From Linnemannia hyalina (taxonomy: Eukaryota; Mortierellomycota; Mortierellomycetes; Mortierellales; Mortierellaceae): 64,000 bases of DNA. The DNA lies in contig JAHRHY010000002.1 of NCBI GenBank assembly GCA_019671135.1, positions 3,363,501 to 3,427,500 of the forward strand, in the 5' to 3' direction. The position numbers and the translations under genes are program-made. Positions within the stretch are counted from its first letter, which is position 1, and the number at the start of each line of letters is the position of its first letter. The notes beneath the pieces are model-generated. The model saw only the letters and a list, made by a program, of their open reading frames with translations. It was not told where the DNA came from and ran no database searches. Shown here one piece after another: positions 10,629-22,400 of the stretch.

Positions 10629-12200
10629 CGGTGGCTACCGCCACGATGGACGAGAACATGACGAGAGCCGATATTCTCGCATGTTTTTCCCCGAGGACGA
10701 TCATCTTTGGCCTGGCGTGAAAAAAGGAAAAGGAGGGGGCTACAGATCCGATCCGTAGGGAGAACGACCTGTAGGATATAGTCCCTGAAAGATGATGTAA
10801 ATATGTCCACAAGGACGGAGGTGAAAAAAAAAGGTGAAGGAAGAGGAGGGGGAGGACGGGGCCGGGGATTTCTTGGTTTGAAGTCATCATAACATGGTAA
10901 TCCATGGTTTCTCAATGTTAAAGGGGGAAAAAAGACAAAAAAAGAAAGGGTAGTTCGAAGCTGAGAAAAGACGTGCCACGGCTACTGCTGACTGAATGTG
11001 CAACGACGATATGAAATGCGAAATTTGAGGGGTTGAAAAGTGTAGGCCTAGGAGTAGTGATGCACCTTGAGAGAGTGGAACAAGAACAGTACTAGAGCAG
11101 TTCCAATGTGAAAGCGGGGTTTCATAGGTAAAAGGGTGATAAGGAAGAACTATTCAGGTGAGAGAGGAGGCTAGTTTAAAAGGAGGGCAGGCGGGACTCC
11201 GGTGCCGAGCAAAAATTCTAGAGAAACGGCCTGAGATGACAGGATCTGACATTTGAAGAAGTAGGAGAGAAAGAAACCCCCCTCCTCGGGTAGCACTTGA
11301 TGAACGGGTGATCAATTGGGTATCGATCTTAAGTTGGAGGATGATGAAGATGCAACCCTAGCAAAAGAGGGAGGAGGAGGGGAAAACAGAATAGGCGCTG
11401 AAACTGTTGGCCAAAGTAGTTGCTGGTGTATAGAAGAATTGGATGTAAGGGGAGTTGGAATGCGCCCGTGTTGCATGGGAGTGAGGAAGATGAAGAGGTG
11501 AGGGAGAGATAGAGAGGAAGGATTTTGGTGAGTACGCTGTAATAATATAGTAGTTCACAAACAGCAAGCTAGAGAGGCAAGAGGGAATTGGGTAAAACGG
11601 ATGTATGTAAAAGAAAAGTGTTGCTCACCATGGTACGATGGAGTAGTTTCAGGGTCAATGGACCTGAGGAGGCAGAGAGGAGTGAAGTTCTCCATCGTGC
11701 ATGTCGCCGATCGCGTTGGTAAATGATTGTGAATGTGATGAACTGATGCGAGTGAATAGAAAGAGAGAGAAGGAGAGAGGGCTCAAAGAAGTAGGGGAGA
11801 CGCCGATGAAGGGAGAGGGGTCTGGAGACAGGCCCCAGGGAGTGGTGAACAGGGCACTACCCTGGGAGCCCGATTGATAGAACTGATGGGAAGAAAGGAA
11901 GTAGAGAACGGGCGAAGTGATAAGGGTCAAACGAAAAAGCGACCAGAGAGTAATTCTCAAACAAGAGAGAGGACGCGCTCCCCACGAATAGGCCAATCAA
12001 ATTCGAAGGACAATCACATTCAGGCACCTTCAGTCCACACGTGATATTTGTAAACAATGTGGCTTATAACGATCGCACCTTCCACCCCAGCTCGACCTTG
12101 TGGCAGCACCCGCTGTTTGGGTGGAAAAGAAGGTCCTACAAAAGACAAGGACACAACTCTCCCCTCACTCCTTTGCATCACACTTACATTACCTGTCGCC
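10629..12200. other. Intergenic, element flank and promoter of the mL57 gene
   Basis: The stretch upstream of the reverse-transcriptase remnant may include decayed gag or protease sequence, but nothing is recognisable. Purine-rich tracts lie at 10920-11560. The last 150 bases are C-rich and lead to the mL57 start codon at 12201. Confidence 0.4.
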
Positions 12201-13302
12201 ATGCTTCAAAGAGTCTCCACCATCAGGCCTGTCCGTCTGGCCAACACCATTGCCCGCTGTAAGACAACACCACAGCTCGGAAGGAATTCAGTACAGAGAA
12301 AGGCGAATACAAGCACTGGAACGGAACTTTACCCTCTATTCTATTTCCGGAGGACATGAACACTTCAAGAGACAGGAAGCTGGACCAAGACGATCAGGAA
12401 TGCATCAACCTCGGACGACGGCACACAAATCCACCACTCTCCTTTCCTTCAATCGCTAGACAGGAGTAGACAGACCTCTGCACGAAAGCGCCACCAAGCT
12501 CACACCCCGACCCTGACTAAACCCGAACCATTTTCTCTACCACCCGACGAATATACCCATTAGGCGCCACATATGAGGTTCGGGCCTACTCGACTTCGGG
12601 AGACGACTCGGCCAAGGTCAGCGCAGTCTACAAGCGTCTCGGCGTCGACATCTCGGACGCCTCTCTCATGACCCAGTCCATCACCCACAAGTCCTTCTCC
12701 CACGGATCCCTCCCCACCAACGAAAAGCTCGGCTACCTCGGTAAGATCCCTTTGCTTCTTTTTTTTACTCACTCAACACCTCGGAAATATAACCGAGATA
12801 TCAGGAGCAGGCTTTGTCATGAGCTGCAGGATCAATTGGACGCCTCACTCTCGATGAAGAAGCTAAACACACGACTTTATTTTGGTTTGAAATAGGACGC
12901 ACATTCTTGCAGATGCATGTGACGGAACAAAAGTGGGATAAAGTAAAGTCGAACAGGACTTTGAGGTCATCGGTCGCACATGCCACCGCCTCCGACAAGT
13001 TGGCCAAGGTTGCTCGCTCCATGGGTGTCGACGAGGTCATGCGCTGGAAGGCTGCCTCCGTAAGTTATCCCTTCTTTTCTCGTACAGTCAAATCAAATGT
13101 AGGAGGATCAGTTTGTGCGGGGTTCACTAATATCCTTTTTTCTTTCTTTGTGCAATTGTGTTAAAAATAGTCAACGGACTCAAAAGTAGGAGAGGACTCG
13201 GTGTTGGCACATACGATGGAGGCCATTGTTGGAGCAGTGTACCACGACAAGGGATCAAAGGCAGCAAGAGAACTTGTCGCCAAGCATATCTACACCTACT
13301 AA
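12201..13302 (+). CDS. MRPL15: Mitochondrial large-subunit ribosomal protein mL57 (RNase III-like fold)
   Basis: Four exons join in phase: 12201-12258, 12564-12740, 12896-13059, 13171-13302, giving 176 residues. The N-terminus (MLQRVSTIRPVRLANTIARC) is basic and lacks acidic residues, as expected for a mitochondrial targeting peptide. The body has the RNase III fold pattern: SLMTQSITHKSFSHG, then NEKLGYLGRTFLQMHVTEQ, and near the end LAHTMEAIVGAVYHDKGSKAA. That last block is the second conserved helix of RNase III domains. The short length, single domain and absence of a dsRNA-binding domain fit the yeast Mrpl15/mL57 family, which is structural rather than catalytic. In the signature, the catalytic Glu/Asp of true RNase III (NERLEFLGD) reads NEKLGYLGR, supporting loss of nuclease activity. 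Introns are 305, 155 and 111 bases. Confidence 0.85.
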
Positions 13303-13559
13303 GCCCTGGCAGGAAAGAAGGAGGATATAGGAAACCATTATTTTGAGTGGAAACAGGAACGAAGGAGGAAGTGAAGTCAACAATCATACAACAATAGATG
13401 CATTTTTCAATTTTTTTTCCCCCATTGTTTTGAACGTGGATTGTGCTTGCATTTTATTCTGCTGAAGTGATCATACAGGACCAGACAGGACAAGACGGAA
13501 AACAAGAAAAACGACGTGCTACACTATAGAAAATATACAATCAAAACAAGCAAGAACGC

Positions 13560-15395
13560 TTAAAGAAGGGGACGGCTCAACTGCCATTCAACCATTTCAC
13601 ACAGGATAGCATGAAACGCCTCATGCCCCGCAAACGACCGCAACAATCTCCCCCCACTTCCACCTTTGGTGTCACCATCAAGAGAACCAAACAAAACTCC
13701 GTCGTCAACCAGATCGTTGTCAATCAGCGCACAGACCAATGCCGTCCGGATCTTGGTGTATCTGTACCCCCAATCAAACAGCACCTGCACCGCCATCTCC
13801 GGCGAGATCCGGCTCTGGGATCTTCCTCTCAAAATCAAGTTACTAGTCCAGCGCACGGAGCCACCTCCCCGTCGTTGTCGTCCCATGCTATTGTAATCGC
13901 GGCTGAAGGTGCCAGAGTCATCGTCACCGCTATCGGTGTCGCGGTGAGTACCAATTACGAGCTGGACACAATAATCCTCCAAGGGCGCGATCTCCAAGTA
14001 AGATGATAAGGCCATCAGGTCCTTGACCGTGTAGCCGCAATAGGGCTCAAGGACTGGTTTCTGGCCCAAGTAGATGTACCGAACAACTGCTCGGACAGCC
14101 TCTGGAGGTACATCCTGGAATCGGACCTCTCGGGTCGGCTGCTGTTGTCTTTGTGAGGGAGAGTGATACCTACGGTGTTGGTTGGATGCGAACAGTGCTG
14201 GGTGATAGAAACCCGCAGGCTCAGGGAACGGTGGTTGTTGACTTATGTTGCTGCTGTCGTTGCTGAATGTACGGGTGTAAGCGAATGCATGCGACGGGGC
14301 GATAGAGGGTGTTGTTGAGGCTGAAGGGAGTGGCGAGGGTGGAGGAGGGTAAGAATTCAAAATGGACTGCATTGCTGGAGAAGTGACTGTGGACATGATG
14401 CACGAATGCACAAAGAGCGTGTCCGTATCTCTACCACCGCCATCTCTTCTTTGGTACTCAACATCCTGCAGAGATGCACGTTGTTGCTGTTGTTGGTGCC
14501 ACTGGCCTGGCACGACAAAAGCTAGCACCGAGTCCGCTGATAATGAAGGGACAAGAGGAATTGAGTACTCCGAGGCGGGTGACGACGGTACGGGTGTCGC
14601 TGTCATTGTTGCTGTGACTGGTTGATGGTTGAACGAGATTTGGAAATCGGATCCTCTGGAGAAGTCAAGAAAGTCTTTCAAGCGCTGCTTGGCTGCCACA
14701 AAGACGTCGCTTAGTCGTAGAGAAGAGATGGGTGGGGCTACTGGCATGGGCGGAGCGGGGGTTCTGTAGTATGGGTTTTGGCGGTGATTGAGTCGTGGCG
14801 GAAGATGTCGTCGACGAGAGTGGGTGTTCCTGTGGGTATGGAGTTGGATGTTGAAGATGTATCGCTGTCTGTATAATACCATGCCTGGCTCCACATAAAC
14901 TGTGTGCGAGAGAGAAAGAAAAACATGTCAAGAGCCCCCTCTCCAACAAAGACAAGAGCGCGCGCGACGGCGATGAATGCACAAAAGGTAAAAGGTGTAT
15001 GTACCTTTCACTCCTTGGAGAAGCATCTCCAGATGTTTGATCGTCACCTCTTGAAGACATTCACCCCGCCCACCGTCTTCCAAGAACCCGCTATCTCCAG
15101 CGCTGACGACCGACAGGTGACTGTACTGAGAGAGCATGCTCAAGTATTCTACCCCTCCTCCTCCCCCTCCACCTGGTTGCTGAATAGCAACAACAACAAC
15201 GACTTCCAGGTCCCTCTCGAAACCAGTCTCATCGTCCATGATAGGCTGCGACTGCTGCTGAGAGATGGTGCAGATCCAGCCCCCCGAGCAGACGGTGATC
15301 GTGTTGTTGTTGTAGTGAGTAGCTTCGATCTGTTGGACAGGGATGTCGATTCGTATGATGGGATCTGTTCCTGTCCCTGTTCTTGCTGTATCCAT
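13560..15395 (-). CDS. BTB/POZ-type domain protein, two exons
   Basis: Exon 1 is 15395-15005 and exon 2 is 14899-13560; the phase-1 join (G|TT) gives 576 residues. The N-terminal 130 residues contain a possible MATH-like beta region (ITVCSGGWICTIS). The middle is Ser/Pro/Gln-rich. The C-terminal third has EVRFQDVPPEAVRAVVRYIY followed by LGQKP and then DLMALSSYLEIAPLEDYCVQ, the usual second half of a BTB fold, which often recruits substrates to cullin-3 ligases. The start chosen is the Met at 15395 (MDTARTG). An in-frame Met at 15584 would add 63 hydrophobic, Ser/Leu/Pro-rich residues that look like translated C/T-rich leader. The first half of the BTB fold is interrupted by low-complexity insertions, so the domain call is moderate. 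Confidence 0.6.
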
Positions 15396-16253
15396 ATTGA
15401 GCGCAAGAGAAGGGGTTGGATATGGATAGATGGATAATAGGGTTGGTGGCGGTTCGTTAGATAGGAGTAAAAGAGAGAACGTAAGAAGAGAAGATAGGAG
15501 AAAAGATAAAGGGAGAAGAGAACTGCGATGAGTGGCAGAAGGTGATGGCACTGAGATTAATATGTAGTGGTCCATTGACACCACCGATCAGTCGCAACTT
15601 GTGCGATTAAACAGTCTTCGACACCCCCAGAATTCTACAAGCGAAGAAGGCGACGCGTCTTGACGCTCGGACGAAACATGGGAAAAGCAACATAGAAAAT
15701 GGCTCAAACGATGGGTACTTGTTTTTTTTCCTTGGGCCTGGAGTGGTGTTCTCTCTCCTCCTGTCCTCTGGTCCAAAGTATTCCTTCGCCTCTGTTATGC
15801 CTTTGTATCACGAAATTAAAGTGAGCATTGACGCTCAGGCGCTCTCCAGCCCATTGAAAAACGAAAATCCTCACAAAGACCTTCCTAATTCGGGCAAACC
15901 ATATGTCCATTTGCATGGCCTCAAAGTGGAAAGAGGCGATGGTTCCTTCATCTCAATGTTGACTTTTTTGTTTCGTCCTTGTTTATGTTCTTTATATGAA
16001 TGAGTTAAGATCCATCTTTTTTTTACCATGAACAGACGATAATGAACGATCTTATTTTTACGACAAGTTATTTTATTTACTCCACTCAATGGTGGAAAGG
16101 ATATCATCAAGGGAGTTGTCGGGTATCCGTACAACTGAAAAGGCATAAACATAAATTAAACTTCATGAAAAAGACGAGAACAAAGAACAAAAAAGAAGGC
16201 ATATGGTATGAGAGGGTGCTGTTTGCGCTTGCAAGAGGGGAAGGAGATGGGGA
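15396..16253. other. Intergenic: BTB-gene promoter and 3' flank of the second FAD monooxygenase
   Basis: The plus strand is purine-rich just upstream of the BTB gene (about 15440-15530). Nothing coding was recognised between 15600 and 16250. Confidence 0.5.
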
Positions 16254-18440
16254 TTAAAAAAACCATCGAAAAAGCGTGAGGAAGACGCCCCATTCACTGC
16301 CAAACATGTTCTTTGCGTCAACACTCACAATCGTACTCAAGCTACGACTCTTACACTTCATCCCCTCTTCATCCCCGCCACCGGCACCACCAGTAGGACT
16401 ACCAACGTCTGACAAGAACGGCAAGACATGTTGAGCCCCAAAATACGAATCTGACACTGCATAGAACAACCTGGTCGGAAGCAACTTGAAGAATGCGAAC
16501 CGGACCAAACTCGCTCCGATCCCTTGACCGCCGAAAACGGTGTCGGCCCACCTAGCGCCCCAGGTCGCTTGGCTTGCGATCGCTGAGCGGGTGATGTAGT
16601 ATTCTTGGAAGACTTGCGCCAATTTTGTGGTTGCGGGGGTGTACCATTTGGTACAAGGTGTGGTGGCGAGAGGGGAAGGGGGTGGGGAGGGAGGAAGGGA
16701 AATGGGAATAAGTGGGAGTTTGGATCTAAGTCTGAGCTTGGACTTGTAGGGCTTTAGGGACAGAGATGCGGGGCGGAGGCGGGTTGGCATGGTATGGTGG
16801 GCCACAGGCGGCATTCTTGGAGCAGCAGCAGCCACTTCGACCGTACCAGGAGCAGGCTTGACGAGTAAGTAAAGCTTACTGACCAACACAACACAATCCA
16901 AAATGGCCTGGTTGGCACCCTGCCCCGCATACGGCAACGACTTGTGAGCGGCATCACCGATCAGAACAGTCCGCCCATGGAACCAACGACGGAAGACCCC
17001 TTGTTCAAGAGTCACCTTCGAGATCTTGTCGACTTCAGTCTTGTCTAGAAGATCACCAAATCGACCCTGGCGGGCGCTGAGTGGATTCGGGACATCGCGG
17101 AGGGTCTCGAGGGCTGCTTGGGCGCGGTCGTGGACGCGTTTGGAGATACTTTGCCAAGACCCGACGTTTTGCTGTTGGGTTTGGGGTTGTTGCCTTGGAG
17201 TGGCAAGGTGGGAAGGGTATTGACCAGGGAAAGTGAACTGGATTCCTCCAGTACCAGACTTGTTTTCGTGGTTTTCAATGGTGGGAGTGGAAGGGCAGGA
17301 CTGAAGGCCCTTGTATTCTTGGAGAAGTTCTTCAGGGAAATGAAAGAAGACGTTCCAGGCGATTCTGTAGTTTGTCAATGGCATCAACCAGATCTATTAA
17401 CATTCAATGATCATTTAAAGTCAACAAAGAGGAAGCATTGAACCAACCAAAAGAATGAACTCTTGTTTTCGTTTACATCGCGATTGAAACAAACAATGCA
17501 ACAAATAACTTACAGAATGCTCATGTTCAGTCCCACGCAACACCTGGAACTCCCCATACTCCCTCCCAAGCGCCTCAAACTCCTCCGGATCCAACGGCTC
17601 TGTAATCCCCACAACACAGTGCTGATGCGGCATCACCCTCCCATCCGCCATCATTATTCCATCCCCTCCCCGCACTTCCTCTTCTCCTTCACCCCCAAGG
17701 ATATCAGGCTCAAAACTAGACAGGGTCTGGTACATATTCTTGCGGACCACACTGTAGGTACCATCGGCACCTACGAGAATCGAACCCTGATACTCGGACC
17801 CGTCATCGCAGTAGCAAGTCATGTGGGAGGAGGATTCTTGTGTGCGGAGGACGCGTTTGCCAAGGAGGATCTTGTGTGGTGGGATGCGGGATAGGAGGAG
17901 GGAGATTAAGACTGAACGCGGGATCGTGCGGATTGCGTTTCCATATCTATTCTTGTTTTTATTCATGATTTATGAAAGTAGAAATGAATGGGTTGAAAAC
18001 CAGCTCTTCAACTCTCGCTCATACACCCCTTTCAACCAAGCAGTAAACAGAACGAAAAAAAAAAGTGCTTACCTCGTCTCGCAGAACAACATATCAGTAA
18101 CCGCATCACTGAGCTCCACACCCACAGCCCCCCGCATCCTATCAAAATACCGGATCTGGCGAATAGGAACACTTTCCTTTCGCAATTCTTCCATCAACCC
18201 CAACTGGTCCATCGCTTGCATCACGTCGGGACACAAGGATATCGCACCGCCAGTGGAGCGGATGGTGGAGGAGCGTTCGAGGATGAGGAAAGGGATTCCT
18301 GCTTGTTCGAGCATGACACCCATCACTAGGCCACCTATCCCAGCGCCAGCGATTAAGATTGAGAATTGGAGGTGGGGTTGACATTGTGGCTGTGGCTCAA
18401 GCGGAGTTGTGTTTTTGTGATTGAAAGTTTGTTGTTTCAT
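16254..18440 (-). CDS. FAD-dependent monooxygenase, second copy, three exons
   Basis: Exons 18440-18073, 17946-17514 and 17393-16254 join in phase to 646 residues. Exon 1 has ILIAGAGIGGLVMGVMLEQA and FLILE, the FAD-binding dinucleotide fold. Exon 2 has ILVGADGTYSVVRKNMY and HCVVGITEPLDPEE. Exon 3 begins IWLMPLTNYRIAWNVFFHF and carries the canonical flavin motif in one piece, RTVLIGDAAHKSLPYAGQGA followed by NQAILD. A Pro-rich insertion follows (about residues 470-520), then a hydrophobic C-terminal region. Unlike the gene at 1139-4977 it needs no micro-exon. The substrate is unknown. Intron positions match the first gene at the end of exon 1 (R|YG) and at the 'W-x-P' exon, so the two are related by an old duplication. 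Confidence 0.88.
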
Positions 18441-19442
18441 GGTTATATGTTTTTGAGGATGGAGGGAGTAAAAGGAAGGAGAAAGTGTGTGAGTGAGAGA
18501 AAGGGGGGAGAGAGAGGGTAGGGGAGGGAGAGATGGAGGCGTGAATCGGGTCGTCAGTCAGTGGTCGTTCAGAAGAATCGTCAAGAGCGTTTGTATTGTT
18601 AAAGAAAAAAAAATGAAGAGAGAACAACAATGAAAACCATCAACCCCTTTTATCTATTTTTTCTACAGTCTCCAACTCGGCCCTCGGCCTCTCCTTTCCA
18701 GTAAACCATCAATTAAAAGCAAGAGCAAAACTGGACTATCTCCTCTGAAGAGTGCCACAAGGGAACAAAGGAACAAAGAACAATGCACAGATAGAAAAAC
18801 TGACCATTGGTAGATAGCTAACCTCGAGATCTACAAAAACAGTAGTCCTTTGTATCTCTTACATTGTATTATTCGCCCCTGTCGTTTAATTTGCGCCGCC
18901 TGCCAGATGCAAGCATGACCTTCATCTCTCTTCAAGGTTTCGAGAGATCGCTTTGTACTTGCATTAAAACCATGCCCAATACGGATTGCAAAGAGAATTA
19001 GGAGTAGATCCTACGAAATGGAGGGAAGGAGGGAGAGACGGAGGGAAGTGATGGAATGGAGGGCGAGTAAGGGGAAAGGAGGTGACATTTGTTGAGCGCG
19101 TCCTTCTGTCCGTCCGTCTGTGCCACGATTGCCGCATGATCCATTATTGTTTTGGCAATATATTTTCTTTACTGTTCATTTTTGGGGATAAATGTAAGTG
19201 TAGTCATACAATCATTCATTACATTGCAGTTCTTGAGAGCACGGATCGCATTGGTACCAAAAAGTAGACAATGGGTCACGCTGCTGAGCCATGGCTACCC
19301 GAAATGTGAACTCAACGAAATGGTCCAGATGGTCCAGATGGCTCAGGTGCATTCTTTTTATTCGAATTCATATTAGCAATTGTTGTTATTGTTGGTACAG
19401 ATACGCCTCCTCCTCCTCCTCCCTATACTCTCTCCAATTCCT
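18441..19442. other. Intergenic: promoter of FAD monooxygenase 2 and 3' flank of condensin gene
   Basis: The first 200 bases are purine-rich on the plus strand, typical of the 5' leaders in this window. The remainder has no supported coding region. Confidence 0.5.
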
Positions 19443-22400
19443 CTATTCAGAGTCCTCCTCCTCTTCCTCTTCCTCGGAGTCGGACTCGATAATGCGACGT
19501 GCTCTGGTCGCGGCTGCCCGTCTGGCTCGCCCAGCAGGTGGAGGTGGAGGCGTCGCCTCTGGTTCCTCGCTCGCATCTCGCACAGCTGTCTTCTTTGTCG
19601 CCTTGGCCGCTGACTTGGTCGCAGGTTTGCGTTTCCGTGTCGACACCTCTTCCTCGCTCTCTTCCTCATCATCATCTTCATCTTCATCTTCATCGCCCGT
19701 GTGAAAGACCTCCTCGTCCTCCCCACTCTCGTCCTCGTCAGACCACGTCTTTCTCGACTTGCCCTTCTTTTGTGACGACATCTTGCTCTTACGACCACCA
19801 GATGCCTTGGGAGCTGGTGCCTTGGCCTTGGCGGCCTTTGCAGGCGGTTTGGTCGCCTTGCGAGCAGGGGCAGGCTCAGCGGACGATTCCCGGTTGGCAC
19901 CCCTTCCGCGTCTACGGACTGGTGGCTGGAGTTCTTCCTCTTCCTCCTCCTTTTCCTCTTCATCTCCCCCTAGATGGAACGCTTTGCGGGTCTCATCCAT
20001 GACCGTGTCACCATCCTCGTCAACGCGATCCTTGGCTCCTACTCTTCCACTTCGACCTTGGTCGCGTCGAGAGTTGGTTTGAGCATTCCGTACAGTCAGT
20101 TTCTCCATACCCTCCTCCATCTCAGCGTCTTCCTCATCGTCAACTTCGTCGTCCTGGTCACCGTCCTTTGCGTTCCTTGTCTTGGGACGGCGGGGTTCAT
20201 TCTCCTCTTCCTCCTTAATGTCATCGCCGTCCTCGTCCTGATCAGCTCCTCGTCTAGATCTGCGTGTCACCCGCTTCTCCTCGGCAACTTCCGCTGTCGC
20301 CACGGAGGCATTCCTGATCTTCAATCCAACAAGAGTGCTAAGAGCCCTGCGGCCTCCCTTACGTGAGCCCTTCTTGACGGCATTAATCGCCTTGAACTCA
20401 GTGTCCTGCACCTCGTCTCCCTTAGCCTTGTACTCCTGCAGCTTGCTCTCAAACTCGTCAATGATAGGCTTGAGCTCAGGCTTGGGTGGTTTGATTTGAC
20501 GTCCCTGTAGTACCAATCAAAGAAAAAAGTAACTAAGTCTCTTTGCTTATAGTCCATTCAATCGCCAAACGAACAGCCTACAAATATTAATTCGTGGATA
20601 CCTTAGTGACAATGTCGGTGAGACACTTGAAGACCTGCTCCTCGTAGACCTTGTCCTGGTAATGAGGGAATCCTTCCAGGAGCCTCTTGAAACTCTTCTC
20701 GGTCTTAAAGGGCAACATCGACAGACAGAACGCGATATCGCGCCATCCACGAGGCTGGTCCGTGTTCTTGAATCGCTGGCACAGCTTCTCGATCATCGAG
20801 TCCATGTTCTTCTCCTTGATTAGCTCAAACAAGAACTTCATAATCTTCCGGTAGGAGTCCTCAGCAATCTGGGTGTTCGACATATGACTGATGATATCCG
20901 GCATGTTGTTGTACACCGCGTTGTCCTTGCTGGTCAACTCTGTAAAGAACAGGCGCGCTAAGTCACTGATACGATTGTCCTCGTCTGTCAGGCAGATCGC
21001 CATCTCTCCCAATTGGCCCTTGACCTTGACCATTCCGTTAAGAATCAAGTGAGTCAGCACCATCAACGTGTTCTTCTTGACGGCCTTGTCCGAGTCCGAG
21101 AGGCGCTTATAGAGGTAGTTGATGTTGGCGTCGATGAGGTTGTTGAAGCAGACGGCCATGTCTCCGAGAGCGATGATGATATTGGAGCGAATGGCAGGCT
21201 GCGTGGATTTCTCCAAGATGGTGAAGAGGAGTTGGAGGTTGTGCTCACAGAACTCTGCCGAAATGCACATCAACTTGCACAGCGCCAACGTAGCTGAGCT
21301 CTGCAGGGTCTTGTCCTGCATTTTCATATGTAATTAATAAAGTCGCGTTAGCATATCTTTTGACCAAGTAGTGCGCATTTGCCACAACGCGTAACAATGG
21401 CCAGTCGAAACTTACGGAGTAGAGGGTGTTGTTACCGCAAATAGTGATGATCAGCGGGCCAAAGACTTGAAGCAAACTGTCCTCGCCAAAGAGCAGCTCC
21501 CTCTCACGAATGTGTGCCATAGCATCGCCAAACTCGTCCTCGGTGGTTCCAACGACCTGATCCAGCTCATCTTCGGCGGCGTCCTTGTCCTTCTTTCCGT
21601 CACTTCCTACTCCCGCCTTCCGTCGCTTGAACTCCTCCTCGATAACCTCCATGTGGACAATATGCTTCATGGCAATATGGCCAACAATGAAGAGGAGCTG
21701 ACTGAGTTGCCACGAGTCAACCTTGAATGCATTCTCTGGGTTTATCGTCGAGTCGTCAGGAAGAGGAGTAGATGGAACATCAATCGACATGGTATCCGGG
21801 GAACTACTGGACTCTTGAAGGTTGAAGATATATTTGCACCGTGTCTTGATGATGTCTCCACACAAAGAGTCTGGATGTTCGCCCAACAAGTAGATGGAAT
21901 TTATCACCTGCTCTGCAACGGAAAACCTATAGAAAGAAGCACCGTAAAAACATTATGTCAACAACTTCTTGTTTTTTACGTGGCATTCTGTACTAAAAAT
22001 AACAGGTCCACCAACTTACCAGTGCTTGGAGGTGGTAGGAGTGTCAATCAGGTTGCGAAGTCGGAGGAAAATGGCGTGGTCCATTGGCAGACGGACGGTA
22101 TCCTGTGCTATCACGCCCTTCTGCTTCTTCTTCTCGCCAGCAATGCGCTGCAAAGCGATACAAGAGTAGCGGGCCAAGGCGAGGTCGGCTCTTCCGTGCT
22201 TGCCTAATCCGATCCTAAGAATAGTTTCAATCTTGTTGGCCACAATGTCGGGCTTGGCCTTGGCAAGCATACCCAAAATGATGATGGCTCCGCGTCGCTG
22301 CTGGTTGGGGATATCCTTGTGATGGCTGTAGACCTGCCAGAGTTTCTCGACAACTTCGTCCGAGATGGAAATATGATCCTCACTGTTGTTGTTGCTATTG

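Noticed and set aside
10471..10915. Minus-strand frames upstream of the reverse-transcriptase piece
   Set aside because: They may be decayed pol or gag, but no protease or gag motif is visible.
17765..17785. tRNA B-box-like GGTTCGATTC on the minus strand
   Set aside because: It lies inside a conserved FAD monooxygenase exon (SILVGADG) and no acceptor stem or A box is present.
19373..20082. Open frames in both strands over the condensin acidic tail
   Set aside because: They are shadow frames produced by GAG/GAC-rich coding sequence.
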